A program made the position numbers and the translations under genes. The notes beneath the pieces are model-generated. The model was given only the letters and a program-made list of their open reading frames with translations. It had not been told where the DNA came from and searched no databases. 20,365 nt of DNA from a virus: IMG/VR virus record IMGVR_UViG_3300009177_000137, positions 1 through 20,365 of that record, one strand, 5' to 3'. Below are positions 4,393 to 12,528 of this stretch, in pieces. Within the stretch, counting starts at the first letter, position 1. The number at the start of each line of letters is the position of its first letter.

Positions 4393-4951
4393 TGCCCGCG
4401 GGCACGCCGGAGATCTGTCGGAAGTGCAGGGTCCAGCCCGCCGCCCAGTTATCGACCGTGCTGAGCGTGCCGAAGGTGAACCCGTGCGCCTGGGGCAGGC
4501 CCAGTGTGAGAACACCAGAGGCGAGCGAGTGGAACACCGTGTTCGTGGAGACGATCGGGCGCACCGTCACCTCGAACATCCCGACATTGCCGTTGCCCAT
4601 ATCGCCCACGCCACTCGCGCCCGTGAGCGTCACCAATGGAGACGAGTTTGGATTGCCCGACCCATACAGATCCACGATGAGCGGTGTGGAGAGCACTCCC
4701 GCGACTTGGAGAATGGCGTCGATCTTGAGAAGGTCGCGCGGCCCGAGCTTCGCGGCGGCGATCGGCAACGTGGCGAAGACGCCGACACCGGGACTCGTAT
4801 CGGTGCCCATCGCGGAGACGAGCAGCTCATCGGCGCCGACGACGCCCGCGTCGATCTGATCGTAAAGTTCGGTTTTCCACGCGTTGTTGATGATCGTTCC
4901 GGTCGTGCCGGAGCCGTCATCGTCGATCATGGGCGTGCGGGTGATCGGCAT
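4349..4951 (-). CDS. Phage structural protein, probably distal tail
   Basis: The product is 200 residues. It starts MPITRTPMIDDDGSGTTGT and continues with TIINNAWKTELYDQID, an N-terminus I associate with virion-associated proteins encoded at the end of tail modules in soil and proteobacterial phages. The remainder looks beta-rich with many Gly/Thr/Val, no membrane segment and no enzymatic motif. A strong AAGGAG precedes ATG 4951 and overlaps the stop of the tail hub gene 12 bases away. As the last gene of the late operon it may be a fibre, tip or decoration component. A receptor-binding role is inferred from position only. Confidence 0.65.
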   Translation of the reverse strand: MPITRTPMIDDDGSGTTGTIINNAWKTELYDQIDAGVVGADELLVSAMGTDTSPGVGVFATLPIAAAKLGPRDLLKIDAILQVAGVLSTPLIVDLYGSGNPNSSPLVTLTGASGVGDMGNGNVGMFEVTVRPIVSTNTVFHSLASGVLTLGLPQAHGFTFGTLSTVDNWAAGWTLHFRQISGVPAGTTVYWGWNVWRRPG

Positions 4952-4963
4952 TCGCAGCTCCTT

Positions 4964-6625
4964 CTAAGATTCGTCGGTCACAACAAGATCGAAATACGTG
5001 CTCGCCTTCACGACGGCGCCCGAGCACCGGCGCCGCGGCGGTTGCGTGCGGAGCGGGAAGGAGATCTCCACGCGCGTGATCGTCCGCCACAGCACGAGCG
5101 GATCGATCACTGAGGTGCCGGTCAGGTTGATCGCCTGCAGGCGTCCCGGTTTCGCGTTGAGGTCCTCGGTCTCCCACTCGCAGGTCTGCAGCGGGTGCAC
5201 GAACGCTTCGAGGTCGGCCTGGGCGCGCGCCTGGGCGCCCGCATAGCTATAGCGCCCGTCCTGCACGAACCCTTCGATCGGTGGCCACCCGTCGAGCGAG
5301 GAGGCTAGGCGCGCGAGCACGACGACCGGCGTGCCGACCGGCGCCGCGCGCACGATCCCGTTGAGCGGCGACGGCGCGGTCGTCTGCAGACTCAAGGGAT
5401 AGTCCTCCATCACACAATCCACCCACTCGACCGTTTCCCCGATCGCCATCGGGACGGTGAGCTGCCCGTACGGGTGGATCGCGGAGGCCAGGTTCAAATA
5501 CAGCAACCCGTCCTGCGTGCCGGAGGCCTGATAGGCGGCGAACTGTCCGCCAATCTTGATCCAGCCCTGGATCGGTGGCGCGACCGGCGTCAGCTCGCAC
5601 CACAAGATCGGATCGCCCACCGCGAAGGCGAGCGCGACCCGCGTCTGCGGCGGGTTCCGGTCCACAACGACATGGACCGGCGTTTGGAATTGCATCCATT
5701 GCGTGCCCAGGCGCACGACATGCTGATAGTCGACGCCGAGACTCGCATCGAAGAAGGAGGCATCTTCGAGCGGGATACCGATCGGGCTCGATGCGAAGGT
5801 GTCGATCTGCGGGAGCGGGATCAGGGTCGCGGTGCGGCGCCCCTCGACGATGACCGCGCGCCGGAGCTGCGTCGCGTCGGTCGTCAGGCGGAAGGCCTTC
5901 AGCGAGGCGAGGTTATTCGTGAGCGTCTGCGGGTTCACTTGCCCGGGCTCGTCGAGCGTGCCCGCCCAGGCGTGCACCTCGAACCCGTCGATGTAGAACC
6001 CGCCGCCGACACCGTTCAGCAAGGTCCGCATGACGGTCGAGGGCCGTTCGTTGACGGCATCGAATGCGGGGATCGAGGGCATCCCGGGTTGCACGAACTC
6101 GAGATCGAAGTCGAGCGGACCCGCCGCGATCGGGGAGAGGTTGCAGAACTGCCGCACGAGAAACGCGATCGAGGCGCTCACCGACTGCGTCGGGAATCGG
6201 TAGGACACGATCCGCGCGTCGAAGCGCCACATCGCGTCTTGGCACTGCACCGAGACCCACGGCGATTCGTTCATCGCGCGCCGGTCATATTGCACGACGA
6301 GGGCATAGCCCTGGAACAGCACATCCCCGGGCGCCCAGGCGACCGCGATCTCGGCGCCCACGGTCGGCACGGCGGCGGGCGGTGCGGTCGGCACGATCTG
6401 AAAACTACAGGTATCGGGCTCGTCGTTGAGCGCCTGCGTGACCTGCAGGGACCCGTGTCGAATGTAATCGGTCAGATCGGTCCGCGAGACGATCGCGCCG
6501 GTGCCGTCGCGCACGATCAGATCGACGGTGGAGAAGGGCGCGACGAAGTTCGATCGCGTGGCGCCCGAGCGCGCGAGGCCCGAGCGCGCGAAGGTATAGG
6601 CGCGCTCGGCGCCCGCGATCGCCAC
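4964..6625 (-). CDS. Tail hub / tail-tip (Tal-like) protein
   Basis: The product is 553 residues. The N-terminal third has the pattern of baseplate-hub proteins (gp27/Gp37-like): DYIRHGSLQVTQALNDEPDTC followed by a 'VGAEIAVAW...VLFQGYALVVQYDRR' strand pair and 'PWVSVQCQDAMWRFDAR'. These are beta-barrel domains that ring the tail tip and sit under the tape measure protein. The middle (about 180-230) resembles the second hub domain, and the rest is beta-rich. The start is GTG at 6625, overlapping the tape measure stop as TAGTG. Its position right after the tape measure gene is where hub proteins are normally found. A distinct Dit-like protein is not seen, so this protein may also do that job. 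Confidence 0.8.
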   Translation of the reverse strand: MAIAGAERAYTFARSGLARSGATRSNFVAPFSTVDLIVRDGTGAIVSRTDLTDYIRHGSLQVTQALNDEPDTCSFQIVPTAPPAAVPTVGAEIAVAWAPGDVLFQGYALVVQYDRRAMNESPWVSVQCQDAMWRFDARIVSYRFPTQSVSASIAFLVRQFCNLSPIAAGPLDFDLEFVQPGMPSIPAFDAVNERPSTVMRTLLNGVGGGFYIDGFEVHAWAGTLDEPGQVNPQTLTNNLASLKAFRLTTDATQLRRAVIVEGRRTATLIPLPQIDTFASSPIGIPLEDASFFDASLGVDYQHVVRLGTQWMQFQTPVHVVVDRNPPQTRVALAFAVGDPILWCELTPVAPPIQGWIKIGGQFAAYQASGTQDGLLYLNLASAIHPYGQLTVPMAIGETVEWVDCVMEDYPLSLQTTAPSPLNGIVRAAPVGTPVVVLARLASSLDGWPPIEGFVQDGRYSYAGAQARAQADLEAFVHPLQTCEWETEDLNAKPGRLQAINLTGTSVIDPLVLWRTITRVEISFPLRTQPPRRRCSGAVVKASTYFDLVVTDES

Positions 6626-9600
6626 TAGCCCGCCCGCCGCACGGAGCGGAGCCCATACTTCGCGGTGAGCGCGTCATTCACCCGATCCGCGAGCCGCTGC
6701 AGGTCGCCCGGGGTGTCGAAGAACGCGCCCTCGGCGTGAATGATGATCGAGGGCGCCGCCGCCGCGGGCGGACTCCCCGCGCCGGGGGCGAGGGTGGCGA
6801 ACGCGCCCGAAGCCCGCGACTCGTCGAAGGGCACCACCGCCTCGATCCCGTGGAGCATCACGGGCGTGCCCTTCCCGAAGTCGCGGAACCCGTCGGTGCC
6901 GCCCTGGTAACTCTCCTGCGGCGCGACCGCGGGCCGATAGGTGTTCTTCCCACCCTTGATCGGATTCTGTTCGACGGGCACCGCGGCGACGGGCACGGTG
7001 AGCGCGGGCACATTCTCGATCGCGGTCGTGAGCCCGCGCGTGATCGCGTCGGTGAGCTTGTGCACTTCGTCGATGAGCGCGCGAAACCCGTCCGACATCG
7101 AGAGCGTAAAGTTCACCCCGGCATCGTCGAGGTCGGTGATCGCGTCGCCGTTCTTATCAATGAGTTGGTGCGCGTCCACGAACTTCTGGAGCATCGGGCG
7201 CATCGCCTCAGGCACATCGGTGCCCATCGCGATCGCGTCGTTAATGTAATCGCTCACCGACTGGCTCATTTTGTCGGTGATGACGACCGAGTCGAGGCCC
7301 GCCGCGTTCAGGACTTCCCAGTCCTTAAACAGTTGCTGCGCCTGCTTGTCCAGCTCCTGCCGCTGCATCGCGGGGCCGAGTTCTTCGAGCGTGAACCCGT
7401 AACGCTTCGCGGTCTCGGTGACGAGATCGAGCGCCTGCGCCTGATAGGCGAGCGCCTCGTTCATCTTCTTCACCTGTTCCTCGAGGTCGGTCTTTTTGTG
7501 CGCGTCGTAGAAGTCCTTGAGGCTCATGCCCGCGCGCTCGGCCTTCTGTCGGAACGCCTCCATCCCGCCCGCGGCCTCGATCATGTCGTCGCGCAGACCG
7601 ATCACTTCCTTGCGTTCCTTCGCCGCGTTGAAGAACCCGCGGAGGAGCCCGATCCCCGCGCCGACCGCGGCGCCCCACGGACCTGCCACCGAAAACCCCA
7701 TCGCGGCGCCGGTCATCGTGCTCGACAGTTTCCCCGCGCCCTTCGTCGCATCGAGAAACGTCGCCGCGAGCGCCACGCCACCCGCGGCGGCCTGCCCGAG
7801 CCCCTGCGTGAGGTTGCCGGTCTTGATGTTCTTGAACCCGTCTTTCATCGCCTTCGACGAGCTCGCCGCCGCGTCCATCGCGCCGACCGCGGTCGAAATG
7901 TCCCCCGCAATCCCGGCCATCCCGCCGCCCTGGATCTGCGCGAGCTGCGCGAACGCGCCCGCGAGATCGTGGATCGTCCCGCGGAGTGATTCGTTCGCCG
8001 CCGCCGCCTTCGCCTTCGCCGCGGTCTCGTTGGTCTGCGCGGCCTCGTTCACGGAGAGCCGATAGGCCTCGTCGGCGAGGAGCGCGTTCAGATCGTCGAT
8101 GCCCTGGATCTGTGCGCCTTGCTGCGAGACGACCGCGGCCAGGTGGACCGCGCGGGTCTTTTCTTTGTCGGTGAGTTCCTTCACGCCGATCGTGGTCTTC
8201 CCGAGAATGAACGCATAGGCGACCTGCGCCTGATAGGCGAGGAACACCGCCTCGGATTCGTCTTCGAGCACGTGGTTCAACACCTCCGCCTGATCGACGA
8301 GGTTCTGCAGTTGCGGCGTGAGGGCGGCGCCCGCGTCGCGGAGCTTCTTCGCGTTGTCCGCGAGCCGAAGCATCACATCGAGGTTCTGCACCTGCGCGGG
8401 CGTGAGCTTCGCGTAGGCCTCCGAGAGGTCCTTCACTTGCTTCGCGAGGCCCGCGCCGCTGATCGTGTCGGTCAGCTCCTGGATCTTCTTCCGGTGCTCC
8501 TCGGCCTTCTCCGCGGCCTTCTTGTCGGCCTCCGCCTGCGCCTGCGTGCGATACGTGAGGTTCGCGGTTTCCTTCGCGAGCCGTTCACGTTCCGCCTGCG
8601 CCTTCTTGTCGGCCTCCGCCGCCGCCGCGGTCTGCTTGTGGGTGGCCTCGACCGCCGCGCCGAAGTCCTGATAGCCCTTCACGCCGTCTTTGAGGAACGC
8701 GCCGATCCCGCCCCACAGTTCTTTTTGGAACTCCATGTCCTTCTCGAACTGCGTCATCGCGTCGGCGATGATCCCGCCCGTCACCCGCACGACGAAGTTC
8801 CCGAGCCGCGCCCACGCGTCCTGCGCGTCGGCGAGGCGCTTGATCGTCTCGTCGGACATGACCTTCGCGCCCGCGGCCACCTCGCGATAGCCCGCCGCCA
8901 TCCCGGGCAAGAGGTCCCGCGCATCCTTCCCGAACAGTTCTTGTTGGACGCGGGCGCGTTCCATCGGGTCCGCGATCTGCCCGACCGCGTCCGCGACGGT
9001 GAGAAACGCTTCTTCCGGTTTCGCACTCCGCACCGCCAGGAACCCCAGGTGCGCCGCCTTCAACGCTTCGACGGTCGAGGTGCTGCCCTCGCCCAGTTTG
9101 CTGTTGAGGGTGCCCGCCGCCTTCGTGAACCCTTCCAGTGACCCGCCGCCTTGCTCGACCGCGTATTTGATGCGCTGGAAGGCCTCGGCGCCCATGCCGA
9201 CCGCGCCCGCCTGATTTTTGATCGCGCTCGCGGCGTCGAACACGCTCCCGATGAAGTTCGTGATCGCGCCGACCGAGAACGCGATCCCGACCGCGCCCGC
9301 CATCTTGTTGAGCGTGCCGAGCCAGTCGGTACTTTGCTTGTTCGCGTCCTTGGTCTGGTCGGCGATCTTCTGGAGGTTCTGCGGGACCTCCATGCCGAGC
9401 GCCTTCATCTTGCTGACCGCTTCGTTGGTCGTCGCGCCCAGGCGGGCGAGTTCTTTTTCGGTGAGCTTCGAGACGCCGCCGATGTCCTCGACGGCCTTCG
9501 CCATGATCGTGGCCTCCTGCACGATCTGGCGTCCCGAGAATTGATTCGAGAGCGTGTCGAGGCGCTTGCCGACCTTGTCGGCGCCGTCGCCGAAGTCCTT

Positions 9601-9675
9601 CAGCGTCGCGGTGGCCTTGTTGACCGCGTCGTAGAAGGAGGCAAAGTTGGCGGTGAAAGTCGCAGAGAGTGCCAT
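6625..9675 (-). CDS. Tail tape measure protein
   Basis: The product is 1016 residues and the largest in the window. It is Ala/Lys/Glu-rich and largely helical: an N-terminal helical part, a hydrophobic stretch at about 118-148, a charged alanine-rich coiled coil at about 348-398 with repeated AEADKKA, and a glycine-rich hydrophobic segment at about 655-682. The C-terminus has GGTDGFRDFGKGTPVMLHG and EAVVPFDE, a signature seen at the end of many siphovirus tape measure proteins. It sets tail length and is ejected with the DNA; at roughly 0.15 nm per residue the tail would be about 150 nm (inference). It follows the frameshifted chaperone by 4 bases, the classical order. Confidence 0.95.
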   Translation of the reverse strand: MALSATFTANFASFYDAVNKATATLKDFGDGADKVGKRLDTLSNQFSGRQIVQEATIMAKAVEDIGGVSKLTEKELARLGATTNEAVSKMKALGMEVPQNLQKIADQTKDANKQSTDWLGTLNKMAGAVGIAFSVGAITNFIGSVFDAASAIKNQAGAVGMGAEAFQRIKYAVEQGGGSLEGFTKAAGTLNSKLGEGSTSTVEALKAAHLGFLAVRSAKPEEAFLTVADAVGQIADPMERARVQQELFGKDARDLLPGMAAGYREVAAGAKVMSDETIKRLADAQDAWARLGNFVVRVTGGIIADAMTQFEKDMEFQKELWGGIGAFLKDGVKGYQDFGAAVEATHKQTAAAAEADKKAQAERERLAKETANLTYRTQAQAEADKKAAEKAEEHRKKIQELTDTISGAGLAKQVKDLSEAYAKLTPAQVQNLDVMLRLADNAKKLRDAGAALTPQLQNLVDQAEVLNHVLEDESEAVFLAYQAQVAYAFILGKTTIGVKELTDKEKTRAVHLAAVVSQQGAQIQGIDDLNALLADEAYRLSVNEAAQTNETAAKAKAAAANESLRGTIHDLAGAFAQLAQIQGGGMAGIAGDISTAVGAMDAAASSSKAMKDGFKNIKTGNLTQGLGQAAAGGVALAATFLDATKGAGKLSSTMTGAAMGFSVAGPWGAAVGAGIGLLRGFFNAAKERKEVIGLRDDMIEAAGGMEAFRQKAERAGMSLKDFYDAHKKTDLEEQVKKMNEALAYQAQALDLVTETAKRYGFTLEELGPAMQRQELDKQAQQLFKDWEVLNAAGLDSVVITDKMSQSVSDYINDAIAMGTDVPEAMRPMLQKFVDAHQLIDKNGDAITDLDDAGVNFTLSMSDGFRALIDEVHKLTDAITRGLTTAIENVPALTVPVAAVPVEQNPIKGGKNTYRPAVAPQESYQGGTDGFRDFGKGTPVMLHGIEAVVPFDESRASGAFATLAPGAGSPPAAAAPSIIIHAEGAFFDTPGDLQRLADRVNDALTAKYGLRSVRRAG

Positions 9676-9679
9676 CGGG

Positions 9680-10197
9680 TTATTTCCGCGCGGCCTCGCG
9701 GTTCAAGTGCTCGATCAGCACGGTGTAGACATCGACCGGGAGATCGAGGAGTTCGTCGTAGGTCCACCCCATCGCGCGACAGATCACGAGGTCCGAGATC
9801 ACGCGCTCACGCCAGCCGGGTCTTTTTTTTCGTGCTCCCGCTCGGCGGTCATCGCGGCGTCGTGCGCCTGGATCGCGTCGAGGATCTCGCGCAGGCTCTC
9901 GGGCGTCTGGTTGCGGAGCGCCGCGGCGACGAAGGCATAGGACTGATCCCGAATGCCGATCGGGCGATCGTCGGCATCGGTGATCGACCAGTCGATGAGG
10001 TAACTCACCGCCTGGGCGATCCCGATGTGTTCGAGATCGAGTTCCGGTTTCTCGCCCGCGCGGAACGTCGAGGCCCGAATCACGCGCGCCTGGGCGTCCC
10101 GCTCCTCGCCCGCCGTGAGGTGCTTCCGCACGAGGAGCCAGTCGCCGCCCGAGAGCGTCACCCGCATTTCTTCCTGTTTGCGATACCGCGATCCCAT
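9680..10197 (-). CDS. Tail assembly chaperone, -1 frameshift fusion (gpGT-like)
   Basis: Ribosomes slipping back one base on the A-run at 9829-9823 leave the 132-codon frame after residue 125 and read 47 more codons to the TAA at 9680, giving a 172-residue protein. The extension reads RPGWRERVISDLVICRAMG then WTYDELLDLPVDVYTVLIEHL, a sensible helical domain like lambda T or the C-terminal chaperone domains of HK97-type phages. The second frame has no start of its own in the right place and ends 4 bases before the tape measure start. The longer product binds the tape measure protein and recruits tail tube subunits in known systems. Efficiency cannot be judged from sequence. Confidence 0.8.
9799..10197 (-). 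CDS. Tail assembly chaperone, unshifted form (gpG-like)
   Basis: The product is 132 residues and ends EHEKKDPAGVSA when no frameshift occurs. It starts at ATG 10197 behind a strong AAGGAG that overlaps the stop of the preceding gene. The body has the look of phage tail chaperones: a short beta part (VTLSGGDWLLVRKHLTAG) and helices with ALRNQTPESLREILDAI. It lies between the tail tube gene and the tape measure gene, where gpG-type chaperones are encoded. It keeps tape measure protein soluble during tail assembly and is absent from the finished virion in known phages. Confidence 0.85.
   Translation of the reverse strand: MGSRYRKQEEMRVTLSGGDWLLVRKHLTAGEERDAQARVIRASTFRAGEKPELDLEHIGIAQAVSYLIDWSITDADDRPIGIRDQSYAFVAAALRNQTPESLREILDAIQAHDAAMTAEREHEKKDPAGVSA
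9823..9829 (-). promoter_or_regulatory. Programmed -1 frameshift slippery site
   Basis: The coding strand reads GAA-AAA-AAA-GAC in the zero frame (9831 to 9820), eight consecutive A's. The heptamer A-AAA-AAA allows both tRNA-Lys to re-pair after a -1 slip, and the downstream -1 frame is open and encodes a plausible chaperone tail. Zero-frame termination follows 8 codons later at 9799. Confidence 0.85.
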
Positions 10198-10208
10198 CGA
10201 TCACTCCT

Positions 10209-10478
10209 TCAGCGTTTCGGCAGCAACCGCGCGGCGAGCTGCCCGTGATAGATCGTCACCTCCCCGATCGGGCGCCGCGTCGGCGCGCCCTCGGGATAAG
10301 TGATCTCCAGCGTCAACGGCGCCTGCGTGATGCGGAAGGCGTCGACCTCCCGCACCTCGGCCACCAACCGATCGCCCTCGATGCGCCACGCGCCGAGCTG
10401 CGCGGCGCGCTGATAGCCCAGGCGCACCGTCGCCGCGGCGCCCGCGATCACGATCCGCTGTGAGCCGACGACCGCCAC
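10209..10478 (-). CDS. Small conserved tail-module protein
   Basis: The product is 89 residues from GTG 10478 (7 bases after the major tail protein stop). The frame is open to 10541, but that part is a shadow of the tail gene. The sequence is beta-rich: VAVVGSQRIVIAG, VRLGYQRAAQLGAWRIEGDRL, then LTLEITYPEGAPTRRPIGEVTIY. No ribosome site is obvious, so translation probably depends on coupling. A small protein is often found here between tail tube and chaperone genes. I cannot assign a specific function; a tube-associated or tail terminator role is possible. Confidence 0.7.
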   Translation of the reverse strand: MAVVGSQRIVIAGAAATVRLGYQRAAQLGAWRIEGDRLVAEVREVDAFRITQAPLTLEITYPEGAPTRRPIGEVTIYHGQLAARLLPKR

Positions 10479-10485
10479 GGCGCGC

Positions 10486-11112
10486 CTATGGGGCGATGCC
10501 CGCGGCCCAGGCGGTGCCGTCCCAGTGCGCCGCGCTGCCATCCCCGAGCATCACGAACTGCCCGCTCGCCCAGGCCGTCGCGGGGCTCGCGGTGACGCCC
10601 GTCATGCCGAGCAGGTTCGCGGGTGCCATCGCGCCCGCGGGCGTGAACTTCCCGGGCGAGGTGATGCCGTTGGCGCCGGTCGCCGCCACCTGCGAGCTGC
10701 GCGCCCAGGCGCCGTTCGCGACGAAGGTGCCGTCGATCGTGACGGCGCTCGTTACGCCACCCTTCACCGACGCGTCGAGCCACGCGGGACCTTCCCATCC
10801 CTGCGCGGAGGTCGCGCTCGGCCAGAAGGCGAGATAGCAGCCCACGGGCGAGTCGGCAGCGTCGAAGATCACATCGACGAGCCGATCCCAAAACGCGGTG
10901 AAGGTGCCGGAGAGGTCCTTCAGGCCGACGACGTAACGCTTGTTGCTGTCGCCCAAACTGGTTGTCTCCACTTTGTCAGTGGCCATGTTGAGCGCCCAGT
11001 CGGAAATGTTCCCGATCGCGACCCACGGGTCGCCGGGCAACATCTTCATCGCCAGGATGGACTCCTTCCCGTGGGTGCCGGGGTTATTGACGGGCGGGGC
11101 GGGTGCAGGCAT
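10486..11112 (-). CDS. Major tail (tube) protein
   Basis: The product is 208 residues from ATG 11112, which has GGAGGAG at ideal distance; an upstream in-frame start at 11154 lacks one. The N-terminal part holds the tube-fold signature: WVAIGNISDWALNMATDKVETTSLGD followed by KDLSGTFTAFWD, as in phage tube proteins that flag 'DKVDTT' and 'GDSNK'. The C-terminus (about 165-208) carries a small extra module with VMLGDGSAAHWDGTAW, a decoration found at the end of other siphovirus tube proteins. Many copies stack as rings to form the tail. It lies between tail completion and chaperone genes, as expected. Confidence 0.88.
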   Translation of the reverse strand: MPAPAPPVNNPGTHGKESILAMKMLPGDPWVAIGNISDWALNMATDKVETTSLGDSNKRYVVGLKDLSGTFTAFWDRLVDVIFDAADSPVGCYLAFWPSATSAQGWEGPAWLDASVKGGVTSAVTIDGTFVANGAWARSSQVAATGANGITSPGKFTPAGAMAPANLLGMTGVTASPATAWASGQFVMLGDGSAAHWDGTAWAAGIAP

Positions 11113-11156
11113 TGGACTTCTCCTCCAGTTGAAAACCGTTTCACGGTGGAACAAAC

Positions 11157-11579
11157 TCAGCCGATCGAGCCGGTGACCGTGAAGCCCGCGCGCTCGACGA
11201 GCGCGACGAGGTCCGCGTTCATCGCGCGCCGGTGCGTCACGACGATCGGCACGAAGGTGTGCGCGGCGGGCATCCTGCCGGTGTTCTTGCCGTTCGCCCA
11301 GTGGCGCGCCGCCTTCGTCCCGCTCTCGTAGATGTAGGCGTGGAACGCGCGGTTCCGAATGATCGCGACCGCGCTCACGGCATCGCCGCGCGACTCGACC
11401 GAGAGCCCGCGGATCAGGTTGCCGGTCCGATACGGATACGCGTCCGCGATCTGATTCGCCGCCGCCGCCGCGTGCGTCCGCACGATCACATCGGCCTCGT
11501 GCACGAGCGCGGGCGGGAGCGCCTTCAACGCCTCGCGGAGTTCGTCGAGCCCGGTGATCTTCAGTTCATTCGTGGCCAT
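11157..11579 (-). CDS. HK97 gp10-like tail completion / tail terminator-side protein
   Basis: The product is 140 residues from ATG 11579, 14 bases inside the preceding gene. It shows the gp10-like (HK97-gp10_like family) layout: LKITGLDELREALKALPPAL, a central A-N-Q-I-A-D-A-Y-P-Y-R-T-GNL segment, then FHAYIYESGTKA and a C-terminal helical end. These proteins sit at the head-tail junction. The P-Y-R-T-G-N-L and Y-E-S-G-T motifs are the family's most recognisable points. Genes on both sides (head closure protein, major tail protein) agree with this role. A 44-base gap with a short CCGTttcACGG palindrome separates it from the tail tube gene. Confidence 0.85.
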   Translation of the reverse strand: MATNELKITGLDELREALKALPPALVHEADVIVRTHAAAAANQIADAYPYRTGNLIRGLSVESRGDAVSAVAIIRNRAFHAYIYESGTKAARHWANGKNTGRMPAAHTFVPIVVTHRRAMNADLVALVERAGFTVTGSIG

Positions 11580-11850
11580 GTCGCCCCACCACTTCCGCCA
11601 CCTGCACGAGCAGCTCGATGTGCCGGAGGTCCACATCGGTCACGCTCTGCACTTGGAACAGGCGCCCCTCGAACCGCACGCGCGTTTCGAGGTTGATCGC
11701 CGGGTGATACCGCCCACGCAGGACATGGCCGGTCACGCCCTCGACGACCGTCAGGCCCGACGATTGAATCGCGCACGGCCACGCGATGGGATCGAGTGGC
11801 GCGCCCGCGGCGTCCTCGAGTTGGACTTGGTGCCGATAGGACCCGACCAT
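11566..11850 (-). CDS. Head closure (head-tail joining) protein
   Basis: The product is 94 residues, the usual size for SPP1 gp16/HK97 gp9-type head closure proteins. Typical features are the N-terminal YRHQVQLEDAAG, a central P-I-A-W-x-C beta part, then RYHPAINLETRVRFEGRLF with QVQSVTDVDLRHIEL, which matches the family's 'H-P-G-I-x-x-x-x-R-I... F-x-V-x-x-V-x-D-x-x-x-R' pattern. The ATG at 11850 directly follows the connector stop (TGAATG). It forms the ring that closes the connector and holds the DNA in until the tail is added. Confidence 0.85.
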   Translation of the reverse strand: MVGSYRHQVQLEDAAGAPLDPIAWPCAIQSSGLTVVEGVTGHVLRGRYHPAINLETRVRFEGRLFQVQSVTDVDLRHIELLVQVAEVVGRHGHE

Positions 11851-12528
11851 TCACGCCACCGTCGAATCACGCGAGCGCCGCGTGAGCTTCTCGATCGCCG
11901 TCCACACCCGATCGTCGTTGTCGTTGTCCGGGCCGAATTCGTCGCCGCGGTGTTCGTAGAAGTGCGTGAGGAGGACGAGCACCGCCGCCTGCAGCCAGGG
12001 CGGGACCGTCTCGGGGGTCCAGGTCGGATCGTTCCGCTCGTGCAGGTAATCGCGGATCGTCGCGCTCGCCGCGCGCACCTTCTGTGCCACATCGGCGTCC
12101 TGCGCGGGATCGGTGACCCGCAAGTGGATTTTCGCGACCTCCAGGGTCACGAGGTCGGGATCGCTCGGGCTCGTCACCGCGAGGCCCGCGCCTGCGCGCA
12201 GGAAGAACACATCCACCATCCCCGAGCCCATGCCGGAGGCCTCGGTGCAGCTCACGGGGAGTTCCACGTAACCCGGGCGCGCGAACCCGGGCGCCGTGAT
12301 GCGGAGCGCGATCAAGGCCTGCCGACTCCCCTGCTGCTGCAGGAAGATCACCGAGCCGACCGGGAAGGCGAGGATCGCGGTCGCCGGGCGCGCGCCATCG
12401 GTCGCGATGTTGTGGAAGAAGGCGCGCGTCACGAGCCCGACCCACGGGGCGAAGGCATCGAGGCGCACTTCGCCATCGGCGGGCGGGAGGCCTGGGACGG
12501 CGGCGAACCAGAACGGCCACGCGATCAT
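11851..12528 (-). CDS. gp6-like head-tail connector with an N-terminal extra domain
   Basis: The product is 225 residues from ATG 12528, which overlaps the upstream stop as TGATG. The second half (about 120-225) is a gp6-like adaptor: LVTLEVAKIHLRVTDPAQDAD, then helices with ASATIRDYLHERND and PPWLQAAVLVLLTHFYEHRGD. Adaptor proteins of this kind are usually about 100 residues. The first half is an additional beta-rich domain (FPVGSVIFLQQQGSR, YVELPVSCTEASG) that I have seen as a separate small virion-associated domain in related phages. The fusion would place that domain at the connector ring, perhaps on the outside. Family assignment of the C-terminal half is firm, the N-terminal role is unknown. 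Confidence 0.82.
   Translation of the reverse strand: MIAWPFWFAAVPGLPPADGEVRLDAFAPWVGLVTRAFFHNIATDGARPATAILAFPVGSVIFLQQQGSRQALIALRITAPGFARPGYVELPVSCTEASGMGSGMVDVFFLRAGAGLAVTSPSDPDLVTLEVAKIHLRVTDPAQDADVAQKVRAASATIRDYLHERNDPTWTPETVPPWLQAAVLVLLTHFYEHRGDEFGPDNDNDDRVWTAIEKLTRRSRDSTVA

Noticed and set aside
5474-6628. 384-codon plus-strand frame opposite the tail hub gene
   Set aside because: Low-complexity, arginine-rich shadow of the minus-strand gene.
6736-9141. Long plus-strand frames opposite the tape measure gene
   Set aside because: Composition of complements of Ala/Lys/Glu helices (Leu/Arg/His-rich); no start signals; the opposite strand is clearly a tape measure protein.
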